Of a DNA stretch of 64,000 nt, positions 25,554-34,118 are shown in pieces. The position numbers and the translations under genes were made by a program. Every line of letters begins with the position of its first letter. Position 1 is the stretch's first letter. This DNA is from Phytohabitans maris (GTDB lineage Bacteria; Actinomycetota; Actinomycetes; Mycobacteriales; Micromonosporaceae): contig NZ_JAVHUY010000017.1 in assembly GCF_031085175.1 (NCBI RefSeq), positions 124,001 through 188,000 on the forward strand. Direction: 5' to 3'. The notes beneath the pieces were generated by a model. That model worked only from the letters and a program-made list of their open reading frames with translations. It did not search any database and had not been told where the DNA came from.

Positions 25554-25619
25554 GCTTTGAAAACTTAGACCGGGGTGGCGGGGTCGCCCGGTTCGGCGGG
25601 CCGTGCCACGATCGGACGC

Positions 25620-26327
25620 ATGGGTCAGGTACTCCTCCTCGTCGTCGTGGCGTTGACGGTCGCCGCTGTCGTCTTCGGGGTCACCGTCCTGGTGACCGGC
25701 GGTGACTCGGGCCTGGGCACAGCCGAGCCGGACGGCCGGGCGGTGCCGTTGCCGGGCACCCGGCCACTGGTGGAGGCCGATGTCTCCGCGGTCCGGTTCG
25801 ACACGACCGTGCGCGGTTACCGCATGGCCCAGGTCGATCAGGCGCTGCGCCGCGCGGCGTACGACATCGGATACAAGGACGAGCTCATCGGCGTGCTGGA
25901 GGCCGAGGTCACGGCGCTGCGCGAGGGGCGGGCGAGCGACGCCGACACGCTGCGCCGGGCCCGTGAGGCGGCCCTGGTGCCGGCCGGCGCGGGCGTTGGC
26001 GGCGGCTACGGCGGCACCACCCCTGGCCTCGTCGACCTCGGCGACGTCTCGGCGCCGCGTGAGGGCGGCGACGGCGAGGAGCGCGATGCCGAGGGCGCCG
26101 CGACGGCCGTGCCGGGTCCGGTGCTCGCGGCGGGCGCGGCGGTGACGGCCGACGAGGTGCTCGGCGACGACACCGACGACGAGGTCGACACCGACGCGGC
26201 CGACTCCGAGGCGTCCGGCAGCGTCGAGGGCGAGGCCGGGGCGGCGGACGAGGCTGGGGACGAGCCGGACGACGCCACCGACTCGGACGCCCGTCGCACC
26301 CTTCCCGACCGGGACGAGAGGGCATGA
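25620..26327 (+). CDS. Membrane-anchored DivIVA-domain protein (Rv1209-like)
   Basis: 235 residues from ATG 25620. One N-terminal membrane helix (VLLLVVVALTVAAVVFGVTV) is followed by a DivIVA-type segment (SAVRFDTTVRGYRMAQVDQA) and a coiled coil. The C-terminal 100 residues are acidic and low-complexity (EVLGDDTDDEVDTDAADSEA). The place next to folP2 and tag matches Rv1209 of M. tuberculosis. It may take part in polar growth or division scaffolding; this is inferred from the DivIVA motif. It overlaps the next gene as ATGA. Confidence 0.8.
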   Translation: MGQVLLLVVVALTVAAVVFGVTVLVTGGDSGLGTAEPDGRAVPLPGTRPLVEADVSAVRFDTTVRGYRMAQVDQALRRAAYDIGYKDELIGVLEAEVTALREGRASDADTLRRAREAALVPAGAGVGGGYGGTTPGLVDLGDVSAPREGGDGEERDAEGAATAVPGPVLAAGAAVTADEVLGDDTDDEVDTDAADSEASGSVEGEAGAADEAGDEPDDATDSDARRTLPDRDERA

Positions 26328-26806
26328 CCGAGGAAGATCTACGTTCGGCGGCCCGGCCCGGTTCGGGCGAGGTCACCGCGACCGTGATCGTCAACGCGCC
26401 GGCCGAGGCCGTCTTCAAGGCGTTCACGGCCTGGGAGCGGCAGTCCGACTGGATCCCGTTCACGAAGGTCCGGGTCGTGGAGGGAGACGGCGGCGAGGGG
26501 AGCCTGGTCGAGGCGGTCACCGCGGTCGGCCCGGCGGTCGTCCGTGACGAGATGCGCGTGGTGCGGATCGACCCGCCGTACGAGGTGCGGGTCGTGCACT
26601 GCGGCCGCCTCCTGCGCGGCCCGGGCGTCCTGCGCTGCACCCCGATGGGCGAAAGTCGCACGCAGGTGGTGTGGCACGAGTGGTTCCACCTGCCGGGTGG
26701 GGTCGCCGGGCGGGTAGCCTGGCCGGTGCTCTGGCCCGGCTCCAAGGTGGGCCTGACCCAGGCGCTCAAGAAGTTCGGCCGGCTGGTGGAGGCGGGAAAA
26801 ATCTGA
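26324..26806 (+). CDS. SRPBCC-family lipid/polyketide-binding protein
   Basis: 160 residues. The sequence ATVIVNAPAEAVFKAFTAWE with WIPFTKVRVVEGDGG and a long C-terminal helix (LTQALKKFGRLVEAG) is typical of START/SRPBCC helix-grip proteins. The ligand is unknown. It is joined to the DivIVA-like gene by a four-base overlap and to tag by TGATG, so the three are one operon. Confidence 0.8.
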   Translation: MTEEDLRSAARPGSGEVTATVIVNAPAEAVFKAFTAWERQSDWIPFTKVRVVEGDGGEGSLVEAVTAVGPAVVRDEMRVVRIDPPYEVRVVHCGRLLRGPGVLRCTPMGESRTQVVWHEWFHLPGGVAGRVAWPVLWPGSKVGLTQALKKFGRLVEAGKI

Positions 26807-27378
26807 TGTCCGACCTCCTGATCGGAGCCGACGGGCTGGCCCGATGCGGGTGGGGCGGCCGCACACCCGAATACATCGCGTACCACGACGACGAGTGGGG
26901 CCGGCCGATCCACACCGACGACGGCCTCTACGAGCGGGTCACGCTCGAGGCGTTCCAGTCGGGTCTGTCCTGGTTGATCATCTTGCGTAAGCGGGAGTCG
27001 TTCCGGGCCGCGTTCGACGGCTTCCACATCGAGACCGTCGCCAAGTACGGCGAGGCCGACGTCACCCGGCTGCTGGCCGACCCGGGCATCGTGCGCAACC
27101 GGGCCAAGGTCGAGGCGGCCATCCAAAACGCCCGAGCCGCTCTCGACCTGCCGGACGGGCTGGCGTCGCTGCTGTGGTCGTACGCGCCGGCGGCCCGGGT
27201 CCGCCGCCCGCGGTCGTTCGCCGAGGTCCCCGCGGTCACGCCGGAGTCCACCGCGATGGCCAAGGCGCTGAAGAGGAGCGGCTTCCGCTTCGTCGGCCCC
27301 ACCACGGCGTACGCGCTGATGCAGGCGACCGGGATGGTCGACGACCACCTCGACGGGTGCCACGTCAAGCTCCCGTGA
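26806..27378 (+). CDS. tag: DNA-3-methyladenine glycosylase I
   Basis: 190 residues from ATG 26806 (TGATG junction). It has CGWGG near the N-terminus, YHDDEWGRPIHTD, LEAFQSGLSWLIILRKRESF with the catalytic Glu, FRFVGPTTAYALMQATGMVD and a C-terminal DDHLDGCHV. The Cys and His at both ends fit the zinc snap of this family. It removes 3-methyladenine from alkylated DNA. Mycobacterial tagA has the same place beside the Rv1209-type gene. Confidence 0.92.
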   Translation: MSDLLIGADGLARCGWGGRTPEYIAYHDDEWGRPIHTDDGLYERVTLEAFQSGLSWLIILRKRESFRAAFDGFHIETVAKYGEADVTRLLADPGIVRNRAKVEAAIQNARAALDLPDGLASLLWSYAPAARVRRPRSFAEVPAVTPESTAMAKALKRSGFRFVGPTTAYALMQATGMVDDHLDGCHVKLP

Positions 27379-27390
27379 TGGGATTGCGGG

Positions 27391-27957
27391 ATGGGGCACT
27401 GGGCGGTCGTCATCTCGGATGAGCGACACGAGGCGGAGCGGCTTTTCCACCACGACACGCTGGAGCTGACCGGCGTCGAGCGGCCGCGCCCCGCCCCCGG
27501 CGACGAGGTGCTGGTCGTGGCCGGGCAGGAGCGGCCGGCGGTGGTGGCGCTGGGCCGGGTGCGACCGGTCGAGCCGGAGCGCGACCCGGACGACCCGGCG
27601 CCCGGCGACGACGAGCCGCTCGTCGTGACGTACACGCGGAGGGTCTTCGACGAGCCGGTACCGGCCGAGCGGCTCGCGCTCGACCGTCCGGTGGCTCCGG
27701 TCGACCCGGAGACCTTCCAGGCGATCATGGGCAGTCTCCGGCCGGCCGTCGACCGCAGTACCTGGATGGTCAGCCTCGCCCTGCCGATCGAGGCGCCCTC
27801 CCGGGCAGAGGCGGTCCGGGTCTTCTGGTCGTACGTGATGGAGCTCGGCCCGCGCGAGCTGCCCGCCTTCGTCTCGCCGGCCGGCGACGAGCTGGCGATG
27901 CAGGCGTTCGTCCTCGGCGAGGCGGCCAACCTCGACCCCGAGGAAGACGAGGACTAA
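27391..27957 (+). CDS. Unknown conserved protein
   Basis: 188 residues starting MGHWAVVISDERHEAERLFH. The first half (GDEVLVVAGQERPAVVALGR) could be a small beta-barrel like EVE/ASCH domains, but this is only a resemblance. The second half contains an acidic Pro-rich linker and helical segments. It follows tag by 12 bases, so it is probably in the same operon. Its stop overlaps the enoyl-CoA hydratase stop on the other strand by three bases. Confidence 0.6.
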   Translation: MGHWAVVISDERHEAERLFHHDTLELTGVERPRPAPGDEVLVVAGQERPAVVALGRVRPVEPERDPDDPAPGDDEPLVVTYTRRVFDEPVPAERLALDRPVAPVDPETFQAIMGSLRPAVDRSTWMVSLALPIEAPSRAEAVRVFWSYVMELGPRELPAFVSPAGDELAMQAFVLGEAANLDPEEDED

Positions 27958-28745
27958 CGGCCCTCGAAGAGCGGCTTTTCCTTGGCCACGAAGGCGGCCG
28001 TGGCGTTGTGGTGGTCGGCGGTGGCGCCGCAGATCGCCTGGGCCTGCGCCTCGGCCGCGAGCGCGTCAGCGAGCGTGCCGGCGTCGCCGACCGAGAGCTG
28101 CCGCTTGATCGCGCCGTACGCCACCGTCGGGCCCGCGGCCAGCCGGGCGGCCAGCTCCTGCGCGGTGGGGAGCACCAGCTCGTCGTCGTCGAGCAGGCGG
28201 GTCAGCAGGCCCAGCCGCTGCGCCTCGGCGGCCGGCACCGGCTCGGCGAGCATGAGCAGCTCGACCGCCTTGGCGTGGCCGACCAGCCGGGGCAGCGACC
28301 AGGAGACGCCGGTGTCGCCGGCGAGCCCCACGTTGGCGAAGGCCATCAGGAACGTCGTCTTCGGCCCGCCGATCCGGAAGTCGGCCAGCAGCGCCAGCGA
28401 GGCGCCGGCACCGGCGGCGGTGCCGCGCACGGCCGCGACGACCGGCTTGGGCAGGCCGGCCAGGCGGGCGGCGATCGGGTTGTAGTGGGCGCGCACGGTC
28501 CCGAGCGGATCGGTGGTGCCGCTCTCCAGCGTGGTCACGTGCTCGCGGAGGTCCTGCCCCACGCAGAACGCCCGGCCGGCGCCGGCCAGCACCACCGCGC
28601 GAACCGACCGGTCGCGCTCCAGCTCGCCGAGCGTGTCGCGCAGCGCTTCCTTGAGGGCGGTGTCGAGGGAGTTCAGCGAATCCGGCCGGTTGAGCGTGAG
28701 GGTGGCGACGGCACCGTCACGTTCGACCAGAAGCGGCTCGGTCAT
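27954..28745 (-). CDS. Enoyl-CoA hydratase/isomerase (PaaG-like)
   Basis: 263 residues of crotonase fold. The oxyanion-hole segments are VVLAGAGRAFCVGQDLREHV and VAAVRGTAAGAGASLALLAD; AFANVGLAGDTGVSWSLPRL is the next conserved block, with Asp rather than Glu pairs, as in PaaG/PaaB-type isomerases. It would act on an enoyl-CoA in fatty acid or aromatic degradation. The start overlaps the PaaX-type regulator stop by four bases, which points to a phenylacetate-like or similar CoA-thioester pathway. Confidence 0.88.
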   Translation of the reverse strand: MTEPLLVERDGAVATLTLNRPDSLNSLDTALKEALRDTLGELERDRSVRAVVLAGAGRAFCVGQDLREHVTTLESGTTDPLGTVRAHYNPIAARLAGLPKPVVAAVRGTAAGAGASLALLADFRIGGPKTTFLMAFANVGLAGDTGVSWSLPRLVGHAKAVELLMLAEPVPAAEAQRLGLLTRLLDDDELVLPTAQELAARLAAGPTVAYGAIKRQLSVGDAGTLADALAAEAQAQAICGATADHHNATAAFVAKEKPLFEGR

Positions 28746-29548
28746 GGCTGCAACCCCTTCTTCTGATCCAGGCAGAGATCAACATACCGGTCGGCCGCCG
28801 GCCGCAGCCGCGCGGCGTGCCGGTCGAAGAACGCCGCCGCGCTGCTGCCGGCCCAGCGCTCGGGGAGCAGGGCCGGCGGTAGCTGCGGGTCCCGGAACAG
28901 AAAGGTACGCCAGGCGTGCACCAGCCGGAACCGTGCCGCGTACGCCTCTTCGTCGCTGCTGCGGGAGGTGATCTGGCCGAGTGCCTCGCGCTGCTCGGCC
29001 ACGAAGCGCTCGTACGCCGCGCCGATCTCGCCGAGGTCCCAGGCGCGGCGGACCATGCCCATCGCGCCCGGCCCGCCCATCGCGTGGCTGGCGCTGAAGC
29101 GCTCGTAGCGGATCCCGGACTCGCTGAGCAGCCCGTCGACGTCCTCACCGGGGCGGGGCGCCACCCAGGTGCGCTCGTCCAGCACGCCGTACCCGAGGAA
29201 CGTGAGGTTTGCCGCCAGCCGCAGCCGGTCGCGGCGGGATGCCGGGGGATCGAGCACGATCAGATCGAACCGGCCATCCCAGCTGATCTTGCCGGTGCGG
29301 TAGATCCGGGAGGCCGCCTCGTCCAGGCGGCGGGCGGCTTTGGGGGTGAGCAGGTAGCCCGGGCCGGCCGAAAGTCGTAGCGGATGAAGCCACCCTTGAC
29401 GCACCATACGGGACACGGCCGTACGCACGGCCGGTGGCGCGATCCCGAGCGGGGAAAGCAGCCTGACCAGGGCGGCGACCGGTGCCCGTCCGCCCCGAGG
29501 GCGGAGGTAGTCGCCGTAGAGGTCAAAGAGCGCCGACCGTGCCTGCAT
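28742..29548 (-). CDS. PaaX-family transcriptional repressor
   Basis: 268 residues starting MQARSALFDLYGDYLRPRGG. The N-terminal winged helix (VRTAVSRMVRQGWLHPLRLS) is followed by the PaaX central domain (YRTGKISWDGRFDLIVLDPP, YGVLDERTWVAPR) and the C-terminal PaaX domain with the VHAWRTFLFRDPQLPPALLP stretch. In E. coli PaaX senses phenylacetyl-CoA. Here it is coupled to an enoyl-CoA hydratase and probably controls its own operon through the inverted repeat just upstream. Confidence 0.9.
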   Translation of the reverse strand: MQARSALFDLYGDYLRPRGGRAPVAALVRLLSPLGIAPPAVRTAVSRMVRQGWLHPLRLSAGPGYLLTPKAARRLDEAASRIYRTGKISWDGRFDLIVLDPPASRRDRLRLAANLTFLGYGVLDERTWVAPRPGEDVDGLLSESGIRYERFSASHAMGGPGAMGMVRRAWDLGEIGAAYERFVAEQREALGQITSRSSDEEAYAARFRLVHAWRTFLFRDPQLPPALLPERWAGSSAAAFFDRHAARLRPAADRYVDLCLDQKKGLQP

Positions 29549-29558
29549 GACGGGACAT

Positions 29559-29597
29559 TGTGACAGCCGCCTTCAGGATAAGCTAGATGTTGTCACA
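29559..29597. promoter_or_regulatory. Candidate PaaX-type operator
   Basis: TGTGACA (29559-29565) and TGTCACA (29591-29597) form an inverted pair with a 25-base spacer, 11 bases upstream of the regulator start. The gap 29549-29740 holds both this site and the promoter of the DUF3117 gene. No experiment or database supports the binding protein. Confidence 0.4.
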
Positions 29598-29740
29598 TCA
29601 ATCCGGCTTCAGTTTGGGCTCAGCGGGTTTCATCAGGGAAAATCGTTGGTCGGCACCGCGGGCCGTGAGCGCGGTGACGCTGACGGAGTGGCTGTGGGGA
29701 GACCCACCGACCCAGGTGTAGAGGTCTGAGGGGAGACAAG

Positions 29741-29908
29741 ATGGCGGCGATGAAGCCGCGGACGGGCGATGGTCCGCTGGAGGTCACCAAGGAGGGCCGG
29801 GGCATCGTTATGCGGGTTCCGCTGGAGGGTGGTGGCCGGCTCGTCGTCGAGATGACTCCCGACGAGGCGAACGCGCTCGGTGACGCGTTGAAGGCCGCCG
29901 CCGGATAA
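29741..29908 (+). CDS. DUF3117 protein
   Basis: 55 residues starting MAAMKPRTGDGPLEVTKEGR and ending DEANALGDALKAAAG. This short family is nearly invariant across actinobacteria; M. tuberculosis Rv1211, just after tagA, is a member. Function is unknown. GAGGGGAGACAAG precedes the ATG. Confidence 0.9.
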   Translation: MAAMKPRTGDGPLEVTKEGRGIVMRVPLEGGGRLVVEMTPDEANALGDALKAAAG

Positions 29909-29990
29909 CTATCAGTTCGATGGACCCGCCGGCGCGGCACCGTGGCCGTGCCGGCGGTTCTGTCTGTCATAAACCTGGAGGTCGCCCGTG

Positions 29991-31457
29991 ATGGCCATCC
30001 GCGTCGCGGCTGAGCCGGGCGCCGCGCGTGCCGTCGCCCTGCCCGTGCTCGCCGGTGCCGGTGGGCCAGGGCTGCCCCCGACCGCGTACGACCTGCCCGA
30101 GGATGCCCGTGCCGAGGCGGCGGAGCTGCTGGGCGACCTCGACGGCGAGGCGGGGGCGACGCGGGTGCTGCGCCGGCCCCTGCGTACGCCGGGCCACCTC
30201 CTCCTGGTCCCCGCCGGCAGTGGCGACGAGGCGGGCTGGCGGGCCGCCGGAGCGGCTGTGAGCAGGGCGTTCGAGGATGAGACGTCGATCACGGTAGCCA
30301 TGCCGGTCGATGCCTCGCCGGTGGCTGTACGCGGGCTGGCCGAAGGGCTGCTGCTGGCGGCGTACCGGTTTTCGATGCGGGACGAGCCGGCCGCGGAGCG
30401 CGACGTGACCGTGGTGGTGGGCGACCCGGCGGCGTACGCCGAGGCGCTCGCCACCGCCCGGGCCACCGCCGACGCCACCCGCCTGGCCCGCGACCTGACC
30501 AACACGCCCTCGTCGCTGAAGAACCCGGCCTGGTTCGCCGCCCAGGTGGTGGCGGCCGCCGGCGGGCGACCGGGCCTCCGCGTCGCCGTGCGCGAGCCGG
30601 AGCAGCTCACCGCCGAGGGCTTCGGCGGCATCCTGACGGTCGGTGCCGGCTCGGCCAGCCCGCCCCGCCTCGTCGAGCTCTCCTGGCAGCCCGAGGGGGC
30701 GCGGACGCACGTAGTGCTGGTCGGCAAGGGGATCACGTTCGACACCGGCGGCGTGTCGATCAAGCCGGTCGACGCGATGAAGCTCATGCGCAAAGACATG
30801 GGCGGCGCGGCCGCCGTCGTCGGGGCCACGCTCGGCGCCGCGGCGCTGCACCTGCCGGTACGGGTCACCGCGCTCACCCCGCTCGCGGAAAACCTGCTCA
30901 GCGGCTCGGCGTTCCGCCCGGGTGACGTTGTCCGCCACTACGGCGGGGTGACCAGCGAGACCACCAACTCGGACGCCGAGGGGCGGCTGGTGCTGGCCGA
31001 CGCCCTCGCGTACGCGGTGGCGCGCCTCTCGCCCGACCTGGTGGTCGATCTCGCGACGCTGACCGGGGCGAACGCCGTGGCCCTGGGCAAGCGGACCGCG
31101 GCTCTCTACAGCGAGAGCGACGACCTCGCCGCCGCCGTGATCGCCGCTGGCGCGGAGGCGGGCGAGCAGGCCTGGCGGATGCCGCTGACGGCCGACTACG
31201 TCGAGTACCTCGGCAGCGAGGTCGCCGACCTCTACAGCGCGCCGGACCGGGGGGCCGGCTCGGTGACGGCGGCGCTGTTCCTGCGCGAGTTCGTGGGGGA
31301 CTGGCGCGACCGCTGGGTCCACCTCGACATGTCCGCCCCGTCGTGGTCCGACAGCGCCGACGGCGTGCTGCCCAAGGGCGCCACCGGCTGGGGCGTACGG
31401 ACGCTGCTGCGGTGGCTCGCCACGCTCCCCGCCGAGCCTGCTCCCCGCCGGGCCTGA
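29991..31457 (+). CDS. pepA: Leucyl aminopeptidase, M17 family
   Basis: 488 residues from ATG 29991 (GTG at 29988 is equally spaced from GGAGG). The C-terminal catalytic domain has GKGITFDTGGVSIKP with metal ligands, MRKDMGGAAAVVGA and the M17 signature NSDAEGRLVLADALAYA. The N-terminal domain (residues 1-160) is the variable one. It releases N-terminal residues from peptides using two divalent metals, usually as a cytosolic hexamer. Confidence 0.93.
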   Translation: MAIRVAAEPGAARAVALPVLAGAGGPGLPPTAYDLPEDARAEAAELLGDLDGEAGATRVLRRPLRTPGHLLLVPAGSGDEAGWRAAGAAVSRAFEDETSITVAMPVDASPVAVRGLAEGLLLAAYRFSMRDEPAAERDVTVVVGDPAAYAEALATARATADATRLARDLTNTPSSLKNPAWFAAQVVAAAGGRPGLRVAVREPEQLTAEGFGGILTVGAGSASPPRLVELSWQPEGARTHVVLVGKGITFDTGGVSIKPVDAMKLMRKDMGGAAAVVGATLGAAALHLPVRVTALTPLAENLLSGSAFRPGDVVRHYGGVTSETTNSDAEGRLVLADALAYAVARLSPDLVVDLATLTGANAVALGKRTAALYSESDDLAAAVIAAGAEAGEQAWRMPLTADYVEYLGSEVADLYSAPDRGAGSVTAALFLREFVGDWRDRWVHLDMSAPSWSDSADGVLPKGATGWGVRTLLRWLATLPAEPAPRRA

Positions 31458-31473
31458 GGAAGGGAACGTCGCG

Positions 31474-32130
31474 TCAGGCGTGCTTGACGGCCGCCAGCAG
31501 GCCGTCGCCGGCCGGGAGCAGTGCGGGGATCCACTCCTCGCTCTCCCGTACCGCCTTCACCACCTCGCGGATCGTCACGGTGTCGAGGTCGCGGGCCGCC
31601 GGGTCGGCGATCCGGCCACCGGCCAGCGCGCCGTTGAGCGCGAGCACGCCCGCCGGCCGGAGCAGGCGGAGGGCGGCGTCGACACAGGCGCTGTACTCGG
31701 CCGGGTCGGCGTCCACAAAGATCATGTCGTAGGCGCCGTCGGCCAGCCGGGGGAGCACGTCGAGGGCCCGGCCGGTGATGATCCGGGTGCGCGAGGGGGC
31801 TAAGCCCGCCTCCTGGAAGATCCGCCGCGCGATGCGCTGGTGCTCGTTGTCCAGGTCGATCGTGGTCAGTACCCCGTCGGGGCGCATGCCGCGCAGCAGC
31901 CACACGCCGCTCACGCCCGTACCGGTGCCGATCTCGACCACCGCGCGGGCGCCGCCGGCGGCCGCGAGCAGGCGCAGCGCCGCTCCCGCGCCGGGGGCGA
32001 CCGGCTCCAGGCCCACCTCGCGCGCGAGCGTGCGCGCGGTCTGCAGGACGATGTCCTCGGCGACGTACCCCTCGGCGAACTGGAGTGCCTGGGCGCTCGT
32101 GAGACCGCCGAAGCGTGCGACCGTGGCGAT
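31474..32130 (-). CDS. O-methyltransferase, class I SAM-dependent (Rv1220c-like), apparent ATC start
   Basis: 218 residues. The SAM-binding motif is VVEIGTGTGVSGVWLLRGM, then LTTIDLDNEHQRIARRIF and DMIFVDADPAEYSACVDAAL, as in MdmC/caffeoyl-CoA-type methyltransferases. By family alignment the protein should begin xATVARFGGLTSAQALQFAE. At that point there is ATC at 32130 with GGAGG six bases upstream; I found no in-frame ATG, GTG or TTG between the upstream bend at about 32200 and residue 25. The substrate is unknown. In M. tuberculosis Rv1220c lies before sigE-rseA-htrA. Confidence 0.82.
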   Translation of the reverse strand: MATVARFGGLTSAQALQFAEGYVAEDIVLQTARTLAREVGLEPVAPGAGAALRLLAAAGGARAVVEIGTGTGVSGVWLLRGMRPDGVLTTIDLDNEHQRIARRIFQEAGLAPSRTRIITGRALDVLPRLADGAYDMIFVDADPAEYSACVDAALRLLRPAGVLALNGALAGGRIADPAARDLDTVTIREVVKAVRESEEWIPALLPAGDGLLAAVKHA

Positions 32131-32307
32131 GGTGGACCTCCTGCTGCGGGGTGCCGGTCGGAGTATCAGCCTAAGGGCGCGGGTAACGGAACGGGAGCCG
32201 GTGTATCCACTGAATGCTTCAGTCCTTATCCTTCCCGCCGGCCCGCCCCATCTCCGATATCCGTGCCATCCTGGATGAACCGAAGTACCGACTGGGAGGC
32301 TGCGAAC

Positions 32308-33606
32308 GTGACGGACGGCTGGCACTGGCACCAGCCCGACGGCACCGCGACGCCGGCGACTTCGTCGCCGTCGGCGAGGCCGCCGGTGACCCCGCAGGAT
32401 GCCGGTTCACCCTGGTGGTCCGACGCGCTCGGCGACCCGTGGCGGGACCCGCGGGCACCGGCCGCCGTCGTGCTGCCGACGCCGCCGAGCCCGGGCAACG
32501 CGCCCGAGCCGGTCACCGACCCGGACGCGCTGCCGCGGCGGGGCATGACGTCGGTGCTGTTCATCGCGATCTTCTCGGCGCTGCTCGCGGGCGCGCTGGG
32601 CGGCTCCCTGGGGTACGCGTTCGCGGTGCGCGGCGGCGCGGGCGGCGGCACGGTCCTCGGCGGCGATCCCGGTGAGGCACCCCCGGTCGCGCAGCGCCCG
32701 CCGGACTCGCTCGCGGGCGTCGCCGAGCGCGTGGCGCCCAGTGTCGTGACCGTGCGGGCGGCTACCAAGGTCGGATCCAGCATCGGCTCCGGCTTCGTGG
32801 CCACCGCCGACGGGTACGTGATCACAAACGACCACGTCGTCGAGGGGGCGACCGGCGGCGCCACGGTGGTCTTCAACGACGGTTCGACCGCCTCCGGCTC
32901 AATCGTGGGGCACGACGCGGAGTCGGACATAGCGGTCATCAAGGTGTCGCGGCCCAACCTGGTACCGGTCGAGTTCGGCGACTCGGAGGCCATCGCGGTC
33001 GGCGACCCGGTGCTCGCGTTCGGCTCGCCGCTCGCGCTCGCCAACACCGTCACCGCCGGTATCGTCAGCGCGCTCGACCGTACGATCCAGTCCGGCGATC
33101 CGGGCGGGCAGGTCCGCTACTACGCGGCCATCCAGACCGACGCCGCGGTCAACCAGGGCAACTCCGGCGGCCCGCTGGTCGACAGCGGCGGGCGCGTGGT
33201 CGGGGTCAACTCCGTGATCAAGTCGCTCGCCCCCGACGCGGAGACGGCCGGCAACATCGGCCTCGCGTTCGCCATCCCGATCAACCAGGCAAAGCGGGTG
33301 GCGCAGGACATCATCGACACCGGCAAGGCCCGCCGTACCGTCATCGGCGCCCAGGTCGACGGCAGCAGCCGCAACCCGGGCGGTGGCGCCCGGCTCAGCG
33401 CCGTCGACGCGGGCGGTCCGGCGGCCGCCGCCGGCCTCCGCGCCGGTGACGTGGTCACCAAGCTCGACGGGCGGCCGGTGGAGGAGGGTGCCGATCTGAT
33501 CGCCCTCGTCCGCAAGTACGCGCCGGGTGCGGTGGTCACCGTCGAGTACCGCCGGGGGAATTCCAAGCAGAATGCGTCAGTGACGTTGGCGGCGGACGCG
33601 AAGTAG
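32308..33606 (+). CDS. htrA: HtrA/DegP-like membrane-anchored serine protease with PDZ domain
   Basis: 432 residues from GTG 32308 (GGGAGG eight bases upstream; ATG 32275 possible). A Pro-rich cytoplasmic tail and one membrane helix (SVLFIAIFSALLAGALGGSL) lead to a trypsin-like domain with catalytic His in ITNDHVV, Asp in AESDIAVIKV and Ser in QGNSGGPLV. A PDZ domain (VDAGGPAAAAGLRAGDVVTK) ends the protein. It degrades or refolds damaged exported proteins. In mycobacteria this gene follows sigE-rseA; both are absent here. Confidence 0.92.
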   Translation: MTDGWHWHQPDGTATPATSSPSARPPVTPQDAGSPWWSDALGDPWRDPRAPAAVVLPTPPSPGNAPEPVTDPDALPRRGMTSVLFIAIFSALLAGALGGSLGYAFAVRGGAGGGTVLGGDPGEAPPVAQRPPDSLAGVAERVAPSVVTVRAATKVGSSIGSGFVATADGYVITNDHVVEGATGGATVVFNDGSTASGSIVGHDAESDIAVIKVSRPNLVPVEFGDSEAIAVGDPVLAFGSPLALANTVTAGIVSALDRTIQSGDPGGQVRYYAAIQTDAAVNQGNSGGPLVDSGGRVVGVNSVIKSLAPDAETAGNIGLAFAIPINQAKRVAQDIIDTGKARRTVIGAQVDGSSRNPGGGARLSAVDAGGPAAAAGLRAGDVVTKLDGRPVEEGADLIALVRKYAPGAVVTVEYRRGNSKQNASVTLAADAK

Positions 33607-33664
33607 GCTCCATCTTGGCCGGCGCGGGGGCTCTCACCGCCGGCGCACGAGAGGGGTCCCTGGC

Positions 33665-34084
33665 GTGTTCGAAAACCTCAACTGGTGGGAGATCGGCGGC
33701 CTGCTGCTGCTCGCGCTGCTCATCTTCGGCGACAAGCTGCCCAACGTGATCTCCGACGGCCTGCGCATGGTGCGCAACCTGCGCCACATGGCCCGAAACG
33801 CCACCGGTGACCTGAGCCGCGAGCTGGGCACCGACATCCAGCTCGAAGACCTGCACCCGAAGACGTTCATCCGCAAGCACCTGCTCAGCGAGGAAGACGA
33901 GGAGCGGCTGCGCAAGCCGCTGCGGGGGATCTACGACACGGTCAAGAGCGACCTCGACGGCGTCAAGGACGAGATCAAGGACGTGGCCGCGTCGGCCGAC
34001 ATCCGCACCCCGGCCACCACCACGCCCACGACGACGAGCACGCCGGCCAACCGGCCGCACAAGTTCGACCTCGACGCCACCTGA
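33665..34084 (+). CDS. tatB: Sec-independent translocase subunit TatB
   Basis: 139 residues from GTG 33665. The N-terminal helix with GGLLLLALLIFGDKLPNVIS is the TatA/B membrane segment with its hinge; FENLNWWEIG before it and an amphipathic helix (DGLRMVRNLRHMARNATGDL) after it are TatB-like. The C-terminus is a long charged and Thr-rich tail. It helps recognise twin-arginine signal peptides with TatC. It follows htrA by 58 bases, as in M. tuberculosis Rv1223-Rv1224. Confidence 0.9.
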   Translation: MFENLNWWEIGGLLLLALLIFGDKLPNVISDGLRMVRNLRHMARNATGDLSRELGTDIQLEDLHPKTFIRKHLLSEEDEERLRKPLRGIYDTVKSDLDGVKDEIKDVAASADIRTPATTTPTTTSTPANRPHKFDLDAT

Positions 34085-34118
34085 CCGGCGGTCGGCGAGA
34101 CGGCGGCCGCGGGCGAGG

